Shown here one piece after another: positions 1-8,273 of a stretch of 64,000 nucleotides of DNA. Source of the DNA: Pollutiaquabacter aromativorans (lineage in GTDB: Bacteria; Bacteroidota; Bacteroidia; AKYH767-A; 2013-40CM-41-45); contig CP185379.1 of NCBI GenBank assembly GCA_049177215.1, positions 992,001-1,056,000 of the forward strand. The letters run 5' to 3'. Position numbers and translations under genes: made by a program. Within the stretch, counting starts at the first letter, position 1. Each line of letters begins with the position of its first letter. The notes under the pieces were generated by a model. It searched no databases, had not been told where the DNA came from, and saw nothing but the letters and a program-made list of their open reading frames with translations.

Positions 1-93
1 TGGAAGCCCGGTACCGTGGCCGGTAAGCCGACCGATGTGCAGTACATTCTTCCCATCGATTTCATTATCCCAAAGCCTGAAAACAAGGACTGA
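1..93 (+). CDS. C-terminal end of a TonB family protein (partial)
   Basis: The first 30 codons of the window are open and end in TGA at 91-93. The reading begins WKPGTVAGKPTDVQYILPID, which matches the end of the TonB C-terminal domain (typically W.PG...GKPV...Y.LPI.F). That domain in the periplasm contacts TonB-dependent outer-membrane receptors and transmits energy from the inner membrane. The rest of the gene lies upstream of the window, so its length, membrane anchor and any extra domains are unknown. In Bacteroidota such domains also occur on secreted or BlaR-like proteins, so the exact type is open. A strong terminator follows 13 bases after the stop. Confidence 0.6.
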   Translation, partial: WKPGTVAGKPTDVQYILPIDFIIPKPENKD

Positions 94-106
94 AATTTGC
101 TCCAAT

Positions 107-146
107 AAAAAAGGTCTCGTTTGCCCAGGCAAACGAGACCTTTTTT
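107..146. terminator. Bidirectional rho-independent terminator
   Basis: A perfect 13-bp inverted repeat (113-125 against 128-140, arms GGTCTCGTTTGCC and its complement) is flanked by an A-run on the left and six Ts on the right. It can therefore stop transcription in both directions: from the TonB-like gene on the plus strand and from the metalloprotease gene on the minus strand, whose stop codon lies at 168. Confidence 0.9.
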
Positions 147-167
147 ATTACTGCTAACGTTAGCGGC

Positions 168-2390
168 TTATCGTTCGATGATCATTTTTTTCACGATACG
201 CTCGTTGCCGTTGGTGAGTTCTACGAAATAAATTCCTTTCGAGAAGTCGGCAACATCGATCGAGAATTTGTTGTCGCCCTGTTCGACAGCGAGGTTGAGC
301 TGACGGGCTACTTTGCCGACCATATCCATGACGCGTACGCTCACCACTTCGTTGACACCGGAATTGAAGGTCAGGTTGACCTGGTCTTTTGCCGGGTTCG
401 GGAAGAGTACGAAATCATTGAAATTGGCCACAGGCTCCAACTGGTCCTCGGCGCTGTCGCCCAGACGGAAGGCCGTACTGCCGACATTCACACGCAGGTT
501 ATAGCAAACGGTGGTGCTATTAGCGCCATTGTATCCGTAAACCTGGATGTAATAAGTAGCGGCAGTGGTCGTGTTGCGAATGATCTGTTCGCTGGTGGTG
601 CTGCCGTTCTGCGAGATCGCCAATTGCGTACCCGAACTGTTGTAAAGACGGATATCGAAATCGGCCGGCAGGTTGGTAAGATTAATGCGGATGTAAGTGT
701 TCGGGCTCGTCGTGGTGAACTTGAAATAATCTTTGTCCGTTGTCGAGCTGATCTGTCCGGTGATATCGGTATTGGTCGAGATCGTTTTAGCCGTGCTGAT
801 GGTATTGTTGGATTCCCAGATGTCGGTGCAGCCGCTGGTTGCCTGCGTGGTGAACGTAGCGATCGAAGAATAAGAACCACTTACGCCACTGCAGACCGCT
901 TGAACCTGATACTGGTAGGTCGTATTGGCGGTGAGTCCGGTGAGTGATCGCGAGTTCGTGGTGCTCGTCACGGTAGTCCAGGTGGTGGTACCGTTCACAC
1001 GGTATTGGACATTGTAGCTGGAAGCTCCGCTTACGGCACCCCAGCTAACGGTAGCTGAAGTGGTGGTGACCGACGAAGAAGTCAGGCTGGCTGGCGTGCC
1101 GCAGGTGGTAGCCGTTGCCGTTGTGAAGGTGCTGATGCTCGAATAGGTGCCCGATGTACCGGAGCAAACCGCTTGAATCTGGTACTGATAAGTGGTATTA
1201 GCGGAAAGGCCGGTGAGTGAGCGCGAGTTGGTCGTGCTGGTTACGGTGGTCCAGGTGGTGGTACCGTTTACACGGTATTGAACGTTATAGCTCGAAGCGC
1301 CGCTTACCGCTGCCCAACTTACCGTTGCACTGGTAGTCGTAATGGAAGAGGAAGCAAGTCCGGAAGGCGTGCCGCAGCTACCGCCACCCGAAGGAGGGGT
1401 ACAACCGAGTGAGGTAAGCAGGCTCACACGAGCTCCGCCGGTAGCAAACAAGGCATTCATGCGGGACGATTGGCCGGCGGTGAACATGTTCATACAGGCG
1501 TCGTCCGTGTAGTCCATGTAATTCATGAACATGATACCGGGAGAGGTACTGGTGCAAGCATCGGTAGAAGGATAGGAGGGACAGCCGTATTTCTCGCTGG
1601 CCTGGTTTGGCGTATCGCTGACCTGATCAGAACCTGAACAGCCAGAACCGTCATCACCCCAGATGTGGCGCAGGTTGAGCCAGTGACCAACTTCATGGGT
1701 AGCTGTACGACCCAGGTTGTAAGGCGAAGCAGTGCCAGGGCTGGCTACGCTACCTACGGATGAGTAGAGGAGCACCACACCGTCGGTTGCTGCGGCACTT
1801 CCCGGGAATTGAGCATAGCCAAGAACTCCGCCGCTCAGGTTACACACCCAGATGTTCAGGTAGCTGGAGGAACTCCATGCATCCAAACCACCATTTGCGT
1901 ACCGCTTCACGTTGTCGTTGGTCGAGAAGGAGGTCACCGTTGTCTGGCGGCGCTCAATACCGGTGGTAGCATTGCCGTTCGGGTCGCGCTGTGCCAGGCA
2001 GAACTGAATGCCCGTATTGGCTGCAACACCCTGAAAAGCCGCCGGCGTGCTGGATGCGTCCGCATTCAGGCGGGCATAGTCCAGGTTAAGCTGGTTGAGC
2101 TGGGCGATGCACTTCGCGTCCGTAATATTTTGCGCGGTGGTATTGTACACAATGTGGAATACAACCGGGATCGTGATGACCGATTCCGCTTGGTTGTTGT
2201 GAGCGTGGGTGCGCACGTATTCGGCAGTCTGATTCTCGACCGCCTGCATTCGCGCGGCCATCCCGGGGTCAGACGCCAGTTGCTGATTCAGGAGATCTAT
2301 CGTGCCGCAGATACGATGGGGTGTGTTTTGGGCAAACGCGCCAAAAGACATCCATGCACCCATGAACAGGGCGAGTAGTGTTTTCTTCAT
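168..2390 (-). CDS. Secreted M43 (pappalysin-type) zinc metalloprotease with FN3, PPC and T9SS domains
   Basis: 740 residues. A signal peptide (about 1-20, ending GAFA-Q) is followed by a metalloprotease domain (about 70-335) with the zinc motif HEVGHWLNLRH and a Met-turn region MNYMDY, as in the cytophagalysin/pappalysin M43 family. Two almost identical fibronectin type III domains follow (about 335-515), then a pre-peptidase C-terminal (PPC) domain (about 525-635), then a type A T9SS sorting domain containing LFPNPAKD and ending KKMIIER. The family is a set of secreted endopeptidases; export across the outer membrane by T9SS with removal or anchoring of the tail is expected. The start codon is followed by a typical Lys-Lys-hydrophobic signal. 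It appears monocistronic, with terminators on its 3' side. Confidence 0.93.
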   Translation of the reverse strand: MKKTLLALFMGAWMSFGAFAQNTPHRICGTIDLLNQQLASDPGMAARMQAVENQTAEYVRTHAHNNQAESVITIPVVFHIVYNTTAQNITDAKCIAQLNQLNLDYARLNADASSTPAAFQGVAANTGIQFCLAQRDPNGNATTGIERRQTTVTSFSTNDNVKRYANGGLDAWSSSSYLNIWVCNLSGGVLGYAQFPGSAAATDGVVLLYSSVGSVASPGTASPYNLGRTATHEVGHWLNLRHIWGDDGSGCSGSDQVSDTPNQASEKYGCPSYPSTDACTSTSPGIMFMNYMDYTDDACMNMFTAGQSSRMNALFATGGARVSLLTSLGCTPPSGGGSCGTPSGLASSSITTTSATVSWAAVSGASSYNVQYRVNGTTTWTTVTSTTNSRSLTGLSANTTYQYQIQAVCSGTSGTYSSISTFTTATATTCGTPASLTSSSVTTTSATVSWGAVSGASSYNVQYRVNGTTTWTTVTSTTNSRSLTGLTANTTYQYQVQAVCSGVSGSYSSIATFTTQATSGCTDIWESNNTISTAKTISTNTDITGQISSTTDKDYFKFTTTSPNTYIRINLTNLPADFDIRLYNSSGTQLAISQNGSTTSEQIIRNTTTAATYYIQVYGYNGANSTTVCYNLRVNVGSTAFRLGDSAEDQLEPVANFNDFVLFPNPAKDQVNLTFNSGVNEVVSVRVMDMVGKVARQLNLAVEQGDNKFSIDVADFSKGIYFVELTNGNERIVKKMIIER

Positions 2391-2454
2391 GCTCTTTAAG
2401 CTGATTTGGTTGTTAAGCAGGTCAATTTTAACGAATAAAAGGGTGGGAAAAATG

Positions 2455-2491
2455 AAAATCCCCGCCTGTTTATCACAAATGCGGGGATTTT
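2455..2491 (-). terminator. Terminator after the response regulator gene
   Basis: An 11-bp inverted repeat (2455-2465 AAAATCCCCGC against 2481-2491) with a 15-base loop lies just downstream of the minus-strand response regulator stop at 2519. Read on the minus strand, the stem is followed by T-rich sequence (TTTTCATTTTT). Confidence 0.75.
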
Positions 2492-2518
2492 CGGTGATTT
2501 ACCCGAAAAGGGCGGTGA

Positions 2519-3220
2519 TTATTCACTGGCGAACTTATATCCGACCCCGCGTACAGAGAAGAAGAATTTCGGGTCTTTGGGGTCCTTTTCGAAGTATTTC
2601 CGGAATGCCAGGATGAAATTGTCTACCGTACGGGTAGACGGGTAGATATCATAACCCCAGACCGTCTCCAGAATCTGTTCACGGGAAACGACTTCGTTTC
2701 TGCGTTCGATGAGCAGTTTCAGGAGAGCGATCTCCTTTTTTGTCAGCCTGGTTTTCGTGCCGTCTTTGGTAATGATATCGTAGGTTTTGAAGTTCACCTC
2801 GTTCCCACCAAAACGGAAGACCTCGGTCATTTCCTTTTTCTCTTCCTGCGTCAGGCTCCGTTTGACCAATACCTGTACCCGCAGCAGGAATTCTTCGAGG
2901 TTGAAGGGCTTGGTCATGTAGTCGTCTGCTCCCCGTTTCAACCCGGTGATTTTATCTTCCGCAGCGTTTTTCGCTGAGAGAAAGAGTATGGGAACGGTCG
3001 AATTCGTGAGCCGAATCGATTCACAAACGGCAAATCCGTCGAGTTCCGGGAGCATGACGTCGAGAACGACCAGGTTGAATCGTTCTTGCCGGAAGACCCT
3101 TACGGCTTCCGTACCATTCGTGGCCGCAACGACCTTATAGCCCTCCAACTCCAGGTTGAGTTTAATGGCCTCCAGGAGGTGCTCCTCGTCTTCGACTAGC
3201 AGGATTCGGATCGGTTGCAT
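2519..3220 (-). CDS. OmpR/PhoB-type response regulator
   Basis: 233 residues from the chosen start MQPIRILLVEDEE. The receiver domain (1-120) shows the acidic pair DE at 11-12, phospho-acceptor Asp54 in VVLDVMLPE and the conserved Lys in YMTKPF. The C-terminal winged-helix DNA-binding domain (about 130-230) has LTKKEIALLKLL and ends SVRGVGYKFASE. A longer frame opens 60 bases upstream (MLNAQPL...), but that extension is unlike the family, and a -7-like box TACCTTTA lies at 3236-3229, only 8 bases before the internal ATG. No histidine kinase gene is adjacent, so this is an orphan regulator here and its target is unknown. Confidence 0.9.
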   Translation of the reverse strand: MQPIRILLVEDEEHLLEAIKLNLELEGYKVVAATNGTEAVRVFRQERFNLVVLDVMLPELDGFAVCESIRLTNSTVPILFLSAKNAAEDKITGLKRGADDYMTKPFNLEEFLLRVQVLVKRSLTQEEKKEMTEVFRFGGNEVNFKTYDIITKDGTKTRLTKKEIALLKLLIERRNEVVSREQILETVWGYDIYPSTRTVDNFILAFRKYFEKDPKDPKFFFSVRGVGYKFASE

Positions 3221-3228
3221 GGGTCGTG

Positions 3229-3236
3229 TAAAGGTA
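3229..3236 (-). promoter_or_regulatory. -7 promoter box of the response regulator
   Basis: On the minus strand the sequence TACCTTTA matches the Bacteroidota -7 element TAnnTTTG except for the last base. It ends 8 bases before the ATG at 3220, implying a leaderless or nearly leaderless transcript. No clear -33 TTG was seen. Confidence 0.45.
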
Positions 3237-3332
3237 GAAAACGACCGTGAATGGGTGCTGAGGGGTTGGGCGTTTAACATATCCGAAACTAAAGGCTTTT
3301 ACCGTGGTTAGTGTCAGGGAAGATTCATTTTC

Positions 3333-3369
3333 CCGCATCCTGACTGACGGCGGTCAGTCGGTGATGCGG
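3333..3369. promoter_or_regulatory. Imperfect inverted repeat between divergent genes
   Basis: The arms CCGCATC (3333-3339) and GATGCGG (3363-3369) are nested around TGACTGA (3341-3347) and TCAGTC (3354-3359), separated by a GC-rich centre. The element lies between the divergent response regulator and mqnE, immediately upstream of the mqnE -7 box. It could be an operator or part of an old terminator. Confidence 0.35.
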
Positions 3370-3380
3370 AGCCGGAAGCT

Positions 3381-3388
3381 TACCTTTG
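3381..3388 (+). promoter_or_regulatory. -7 promoter box of mqnE
   Basis: TACCTTTG is an exact match to the Bacteroidota -7 consensus TAnnTTTG. It ends 7 bases before the mqnE ATG at 3396, so transcription is predicted to begin at or next to the start codon. Confidence 0.7.
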
Positions 3389-3395
3389 CACCACT

Positions 3396-4544
3396 ATGTC
3401 AAGTTCCATTGCCGCTTACCTCGAACAACACCCCGTAGCCAGCCCGCTGAAATCAATCGCGGAAAAAGTATTGCGTGGCGAAAGGATTTCCAACGAAGAA
3501 GGGTTGTGCCTGTACGATTCCGGGGAGCTGGGTTTTCTCGGCGCCCTGGCCAATCATGTTCGGGAGCAAAAGAATGGTAACACCACTTTTTTCAACCGCA
3601 ACTTTCACATCGAGCCGACCAATATCTGCGTATTCTCCTGTAACTTTTGTTCTTATTCACGCCTGCTCAAGCACAAGGAAGAAGGTTGGGAGCTCAGCAT
3701 CGAACAGATGATGGATATCGTGCGGGGATACGACGGACAACCGGTAACGGAGGTGCACATCGTCGGCGGGGTTCATCCGCGCATGGATCTCGATTTCTTT
3801 TGTGAGTTGCTCTCCCGCATACGCGCACATCGTCCCGACCTTCACATCAAAGGATTTACAGCCGTTGAACTGGACTATATGTTCCGAAAGGCAAAGATTA
3901 GTGTGGAGGAGGGATTGAGGAAAATGCAGGCAGCCGGTTTGCAGTCACTCCCGGGAGGCGGCGCCGAGATCTTCGATGAATCCGTACGGGCAGAGATTTG
4001 TGGCGACAAATGTTCCTCCGACGAATGGTTACTGATCCATCGTACCGCTCATCGGCTGGGTATGCATAGCAATGCGACCATGTTATACGGCCATATCGAA
4101 TCGTTTGCCAACCGGATCGACCACATGGACCGGTTGCGCCGCCTGCAGGATGAAACCGGCGGGTTCAACACCTTCATTCCGCTGAAGTTCCGGAACAAGG
4201 ACAACGACATGGCGCATGTCCCTGAGGTGAACGTAACGGAAGATCTCCGCAACTATGCCATCGCCCGCATCTTCCTGGATAATTTCAATCATGTGAAGGC
4301 TTACTGGCCGATGATCGGTCGCCAGACGGCGCAGTTGTCGCAATCCTTCGGCGTAGATGATCTGGACGGAACGATCGACGATACCACGAAGATCTATTCC
4401 ATGGCCGGCGCGGAAGAACAATCGCCCGCGTTGACGACCGAACAACTGGTCCAATTGATCCGACAGAGTGGAAGGACACCGGTAGAGCGTGACACGCTCT
4501 ATAAGGTGGTGAAGTCGTTCGGCGAAGTGTCCGAGATCGCTTAG
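3396..4544 (+). CDS. mqnE: Aminofutalosine synthase, radical SAM
   Basis: 382 residues. The radical SAM cluster motif CVFSCNFC (Cys78, Cys82, Cys85) is followed by EVHIVGGVHPRMDL, LPGGGAEIFDESVR and HSNATMLYGHIE, all characteristic of MqnE. MqnE joins S-adenosylmethionine-derived adenosyl radical with 3-[(1-carboxyvinyl)oxy]benzoate to give aminodeoxyfutalosine in the alternative (futalosine) menaquinone route. MqnC and CofH are related, but the motif set and length fit MqnE best. The ATG sits right behind a perfect -7 box, which supports the start. No other mqn gene is in the window. The 3' end converges on rluD with only 18 bases between stops. Confidence 0.93.
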   Translation: MSSSIAAYLEQHPVASPLKSIAEKVLRGERISNEEGLCLYDSGELGFLGALANHVREQKNGNTTFFNRNFHIEPTNICVFSCNFCSYSRLLKHKEEGWELSIEQMMDIVRGYDGQPVTEVHIVGGVHPRMDLDFFCELLSRIRAHRPDLHIKGFTAVELDYMFRKAKISVEEGLRKMQAAGLQSLPGGGAEIFDESVRAEICGDKCSSDEWLLIHRTAHRLGMHSNATMLYGHIESFANRIDHMDRLRRLQDETGGFNTFIPLKFRNKDNDMAHVPEVNVTEDLRNYAIARIFLDNFNHVKAYWPMIGRQTAQLSQSFGVDDLDGTIDDTTKIYSMAGAEEQSPALTTEQLVQLIRQSGRTPVERDTLYKVVKSFGEVSEIA

Positions 4545-4562
4545 GGTTCGGCGTAAAGCCGC

Positions 4563-5609
4563 TTACGACTCTTTTTCAGCGGAGTACTTTCTCCACTTGT
4601 CCAGCAATCGAACAAAGTCTTCAGGAAGGGGACTTTCGAAAAATACCCGTTGACCTGTTCTCGGGTGAAGAAAGCCCAGCGTAGCCGCGTGCAAGGCGTG
4701 TCGCGGCAGCAGGTCGAAGCAGTTCATGACGAATTGCTTGTACTTGGAAAAGCTGGTGCCTTTCAGAATTTTATCGCCCCCGTAACTCTCGTCATTGAAA
4801 AGCGGATGTCCGATGTACTTCATGTGCGCCCGGATTTGATGCGTGCGCCCGGTTTCCAGCTTGCATTCGACCAGCGTGACGTATCCGAATCGTTCCACCA
4901 CGGAATAGTGTGTGACGGCATGCTTGCCATGGCTGCCATCGGGGAAAACATCCATGACCTTTCGGTCTTTGAGGCTTCGTCCGATGTTGCCGGTGATGGT
5001 ACCGGTGGGTTCCTTGGGTTCACCCCAGACCAATGCCAGGTATTTACGATCGATCGTTCGTTCAAAGAATTCTTTCGCCAGGGTGACGAGCGCCCGTTCG
5101 GAACGTGCGATGACCATCAGACCCGATGTATTCTTGTCGATGCGATGTACCAGTCCGGGCCGATGCAATTGATCGGGGAAATGGGGGAGATGCTCGAAAT
5201 GATAGACCAGCGCGTTCATCAACGTTCCGGTCCAGTTGCCGACTCCCGGATGGACCACCATACCCGCTGCCTTATCGAGGATGATCACGTCTTCGTCTTC
5301 GAACACGATGTTGAGCGGAATATTTTCGGGAACCAGTTCAAATTCCCTGACCGGCTCCGGTAAGACTACCTGGACCTGGTCCAGCGGTTTTACCTTATAA
5401 CTCGGCTTGGTTTCCTTTCCATTAACCAGGATGCACCCGGCATCGCAGGCTTGCTGGATCTTATTCCGCGATGCACCGGTAAGCCGGTTCATCAGGTATT
5501 TGTCGACACGCAAGGGCGCCTGACCTTTATCGACGACGAATCGATGGTGCTCGTAGAGTTCGTCGTGATCGGCGGCTTCGAGGTCGATCGGTTCCATATG
5601 ATGCCCCAA
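4563..5609 (-). CDS. rluD: 23S rRNA pseudouridine synthase, RluD family
   Basis: 348 residues. An S4 RNA-binding domain (about 30-95, LRVDKYLMNRLTGASRNKIQ) precedes a pseudouridine synthase domain (about 105-320) with the catalytic motif HRIDKNTSGL (Asp158) and later RTHQIRAHM. RluD isomerises uridines in helix 69 of 23S rRNA (1911, 1915 and 1917 in E. coli numbering). It is the last gene of a tight minus-strand operon; its start lies 6 bases after the stop of the T9SS cargo gene. Bacteroidota have several RluA/RluD paralogues, so the exact modified sites are inferred from overall similarity. Confidence 0.9.
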   Translation of the reverse strand: MGHHMEPIDLEAADHDELYEHHRFVVDKGQAPLRVDKYLMNRLTGASRNKIQQACDAGCILVNGKETKPSYKVKPLDQVQVVLPEPVREFELVPENIPLNIVFEDEDVIILDKAAGMVVHPGVGNWTGTLMNALVYHFEHLPHFPDQLHRPGLVHRIDKNTSGLMVIARSERALVTLAKEFFERTIDRKYLALVWGEPKEPTGTITGNIGRSLKDRKVMDVFPDGSHGKHAVTHYSVVERFGYVTLVECKLETGRTHQIRAHMKYIGHPLFNDESYGGDKILKGTSFSKYKQFVMNCFDLLPRHALHAATLGFLHPRTGQRVFFESPLPEDFVRLLDKWRKYSAEKES

Positions 5610-5615
5610 GGGGAC

Positions 5616-7475
5616 TTACCGGCTAACGACGATTTTGAAACAGCTTGACACGCCTTTATCGTCCGTTACCCGCAAAAGAAAATAGCCGGCCGGAAGATCT
5701 TGCCAGAAAAGTCCCGTCTGTGCGGATTGCTCGGTGCGAAGTACTCGTCCAGTACTCTCCATGAGTTCGTAGCGCCAATTGCCGATGGCGGCGGCTGGTC
5801 GCTCCATACGCACGGAGCCAGTGGACGGATTCGGAAAAACACGTATGATCGGTCCGCGATCGAGCTCCTCAATACCGATCACTTGCCCGCGTGTGATGGT
5901 GTCGCCGAATAACGGTCGCATCAGCCAGGCGCCTTCGATGGCGGATTGAAACCAGGCGCCGTCGGCATGATAGAATTTTTTGTCACCGGGATCGGTGTTT
6001 CGGTCCAGGCCGATGCCGAAGAGTGTTTGCGGATTATTCTGGATAAACCCGATCCATGCCGGTCCGGGTTGTACCACCAACAGGGTGTCGAAGAGGTAGG
6101 TCACAAATCCGTTGGTATAGTCGTTGGTGTCGGGCCGTTGATTGATCATCTTGTAAACAAGGCGATGGGTATTGCCCGCCACACTGAGCTGGTCCCAATA
6201 CGCGATCTGGATCAATTGCGTAGCGATGTTCACCCCGGTAGGATTGAAGTGGATCTGAATGCCGCGAAGGGTGTCCGCTTTCTTTACATCGAACTGATAG
6301 GCCAACCACACATCCGCGTTTCCGGTGACCCCGTATCCCAATTCGGCGGAGCCATCGTCGTATGCATAGTAGTTGCGAAAGCGTTGCTGGTAATAGTTGG
6401 TGTCGTTATACGGATTCGACAATTGAGGCTGACCGAACCAGGTTTTGAGCAGGAAGTCGGCGGAATCGCCCGGTTGTGCCGGGAAACTGAAACCGTTCAG
6501 GGAAGTGGTGAAGTCCGTGTAGGTATTCGACGTGGAGCTGAGTGAACTTTGCGGGGAGAGAAAAAGCGTGTTACCGAGCGCGTCGCTGATGCTGCTTTGG
6601 TAAGTGAAGGAGACGGGGCCGTAGTTCAGGTTGTGTACGGTATCGCTGATGGAGGCGCGCATGGCTGCGGTGCCAGGAGAAATTTCCTTGTAATGTGAGT
6701 AGGGCAACGCGCTGAATTCGGAGAGCAGAGACGTCTGCGGACGAATGAAGGCATTGTCCCGGATGGAATCGTTCGGTTGTGTGTTCTTGTTCAGGATCAC
6801 ATAATCCAGGTGCCAGTGGTCCCGGTTTCCGTTGACGGTTGCATAATTGAAAAAGCGAAACTGGAATCCGGAATACAGGTATTGTGCACCGCGTACCTGT
6901 ACACTGACACGTTGAAATACGGTATCGCTTCTGCCGGCCACGGCCCATTGGTTGTTCCAGGCGCCGGCATTGTCGAGAAACTGCAACACGAGTGAATCTC
7001 CGGATTCGGGACGGTCGCCCAATCCCTGCGGCTGATAATAGAAACTCAGCCAGACCGCCGATGTGTCGGGACCAAGTGTTCCAAGTTCGACAGGTTGGGA
7101 GGTGAGGTAATCGGATTTCTGACTCGCAGCTGCATTGATGTTGTAAGGGTTGCCCCAGCGGTTCAGACCGTCGAAGGTAGCGACCCCGATCGTAGGCGGG
7201 TTCTCGCCATAGTAAGGATTCACATATACGTTACTATCCTGCCAAAGGCCTTCATTCGGGTAAAAGCCCTGACGGGAAAAATCATCAGAAAACGGAAGTT
7301 GAACCAGAGAACTGGCGCTCCGTCGTTCCGATTGATTTACATGTTTTGAGGAAGCGGCCTGCTGCAATTCAGAATTCCCGAAAAGTGGAAACACGACTTC
7401 CTGAGCGAAGGAACTGGAAAATGTCAGAAACAAACAAAGCAGGGCCAGAGGTAACCGCAGTCGCCGGTGCATCAT
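5616..7475 (-). CDS. Secreted protein with type A T9SS sorting domain, cell-wall operon
   Basis: 619 residues. A signal peptide (about 1-24, ending SSFA-Q) is followed by a long region without a motif I can name, rich in Tyr, Asp and Asn and likely beta-sandwich (for example LPFSDDFS and HWHLDYVILN, typical of secreted jelly-roll-like modules). The last about 75 residues form a type A T9SS sorting domain (VFPNPSTGSVRM ... FKIVVSR). It sits between the PASTA gene (35 bases upstream) and rluD (6 bases downstream), so it is co-transcribed with peptidoglycan genes. A structural role at the cell surface is likely, but the function is unknown. Confidence 0.85.
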   Translation of the reverse strand: MMHRRLRLPLALLCLFLTFSSSFAQEVVFPLFGNSELQQAASSKHVNQSERRSASSLVQLPFSDDFSRQGFYPNEGLWQDSNVYVNPYYGENPPTIGVATFDGLNRWGNPYNINAAASQKSDYLTSQPVELGTLGPDTSAVWLSFYYQPQGLGDRPESGDSLVLQFLDNAGAWNNQWAVAGRSDTVFQRVSVQVRGAQYLYSGFQFRFFNYATVNGNRDHWHLDYVILNKNTQPNDSIRDNAFIRPQTSLLSEFSALPYSHYKEISPGTAAMRASISDTVHNLNYGPVSFTYQSSISDALGNTLFLSPQSSLSSTSNTYTDFTTSLNGFSFPAQPGDSADFLLKTWFGQPQLSNPYNDTNYYQQRFRNYYAYDDGSAELGYGVTGNADVWLAYQFDVKKADTLRGIQIHFNPTGVNIATQLIQIAYWDQLSVAGNTHRLVYKMINQRPDTNDYTNGFVTYLFDTLLVVQPGPAWIGFIQNNPQTLFGIGLDRNTDPGDKKFYHADGAWFQSAIEGAWLMRPLFGDTITRGQVIGIEELDRGPIIRVFPNPSTGSVRMERPAAAIGNWRYELMESTGRVLRTEQSAQTGLFWQDLPAGYFLLRVTDDKGVSSCFKIVVSR

Positions 7476-7510
7476 GGGATAAAGGTAGGATTTATGGCTG
7501 AATGACGGGT

Positions 7511-8260
7511 TTAGCGCAAGTATAAGTCTACTGCTTCACCCAATCGCAAGGTCGTGCTGCCGTCGGCTTCCGGGATCTGGCGATAGACTTTCGCGTTATT
7601 GGTGTCGCGGGTACCCGGGTCGATGCGCAGTGTCCCGACATTCAGGGAAGAACCTTTGAGCGCAAACAAGGCTTCGCCGCGTGTCAGTCCAACCAGGTCG
7701 GGTACCAGCACTTCGGCATTTCCGACGCCATCGCCCAGTACGAGGTCAATGACCGATCCTTTGTCGATCTCGGTGCCGGGTTTGATCGTGCGACCTTTGT
7801 AATGCTGTTCGAGGACGGCGTTTTTTGCGAGATCGGGTTGATAGGAAGTCTTGCCGACCTTCAGCCCAAACGACTGGAGGATCGCTTCCGCCTGACGGAA
7901 TGAAACGTCGACCAGGTTGGGCATTTTCACTTTGGGGGGGCGACTGGCATTGACGGTCAGGTAGATCGTGCGACCTTCCTTGACCTTCGAATCTGCCGCA
8001 GGATCCTGTTCCAATACTTCTCCCGGTTTCTTCCCCAGGACGAACATGGAATCGACGACTTTATATTCGAGGTTCTTCTCGTTGAGGAACTTTTCTGTTT
8101 TTTTGATCGACATTCCTTTCACATCCGGAACCGAAATACTCTCTCCGTGATGCGTATAGGAGCTGAGCCAACTGTACGTGCCGCCAAGGACCAGCGCGGA
8201 AACAAGTACAGCGGCGATCAGGTTGTAAAGCAGAAGTTTGCCGGTAGATTTTTTTGCCAC
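7511..8260 (-). CDS. Membrane-anchored PASTA domain protein
   Basis: 249 residues from a GTG start at 8260. A short basic N-terminus (AKKSTGK) leads into one transmembrane segment (LLLYNLIAAVLVSALVLGG) and three PASTA domains starting ISVPDVKGMS, VKMPNLVDVS and VLVPDLVGLT. PASTA domains bind muropeptides or beta-lactams, and this protein has no kinase or penicillin-binding domain. An ATG-initiated frame exists from 8338, but it overlaps the ligase gene by 65 bases and adds a polar tail not expected before the anchor. The GTG lies 13 bases after the ligase stop and gives the usual short N-terminus. It follows the D-Ala-D-Ala ligase gene, suggesting a shared role in the cell wall. Confidence 0.85.
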   Translation of the reverse strand: MAKKSTGKLLLYNLIAAVLVSALVLGGTYSWLSSYTHHGESISVPDVKGMSIKKTEKFLNEKNLEYKVVDSMFVLGKKPGEVLEQDPAADSKVKEGRTIYLTVNASRPPKVKMPNLVDVSFRQAEAILQSFGLKVGKTSYQPDLAKNAVLEQHYKGRTIKPGTEIDKGSVIDLVLGDGVGNAEVLVPDLVGLTRGEALFALKGSSLNVGTLRIDPGTRDTNNAKVYRQIPEADGSTTLRLGEAVDLYLR

Positions 8261-8273
8261 AGCGAATGAGTTG

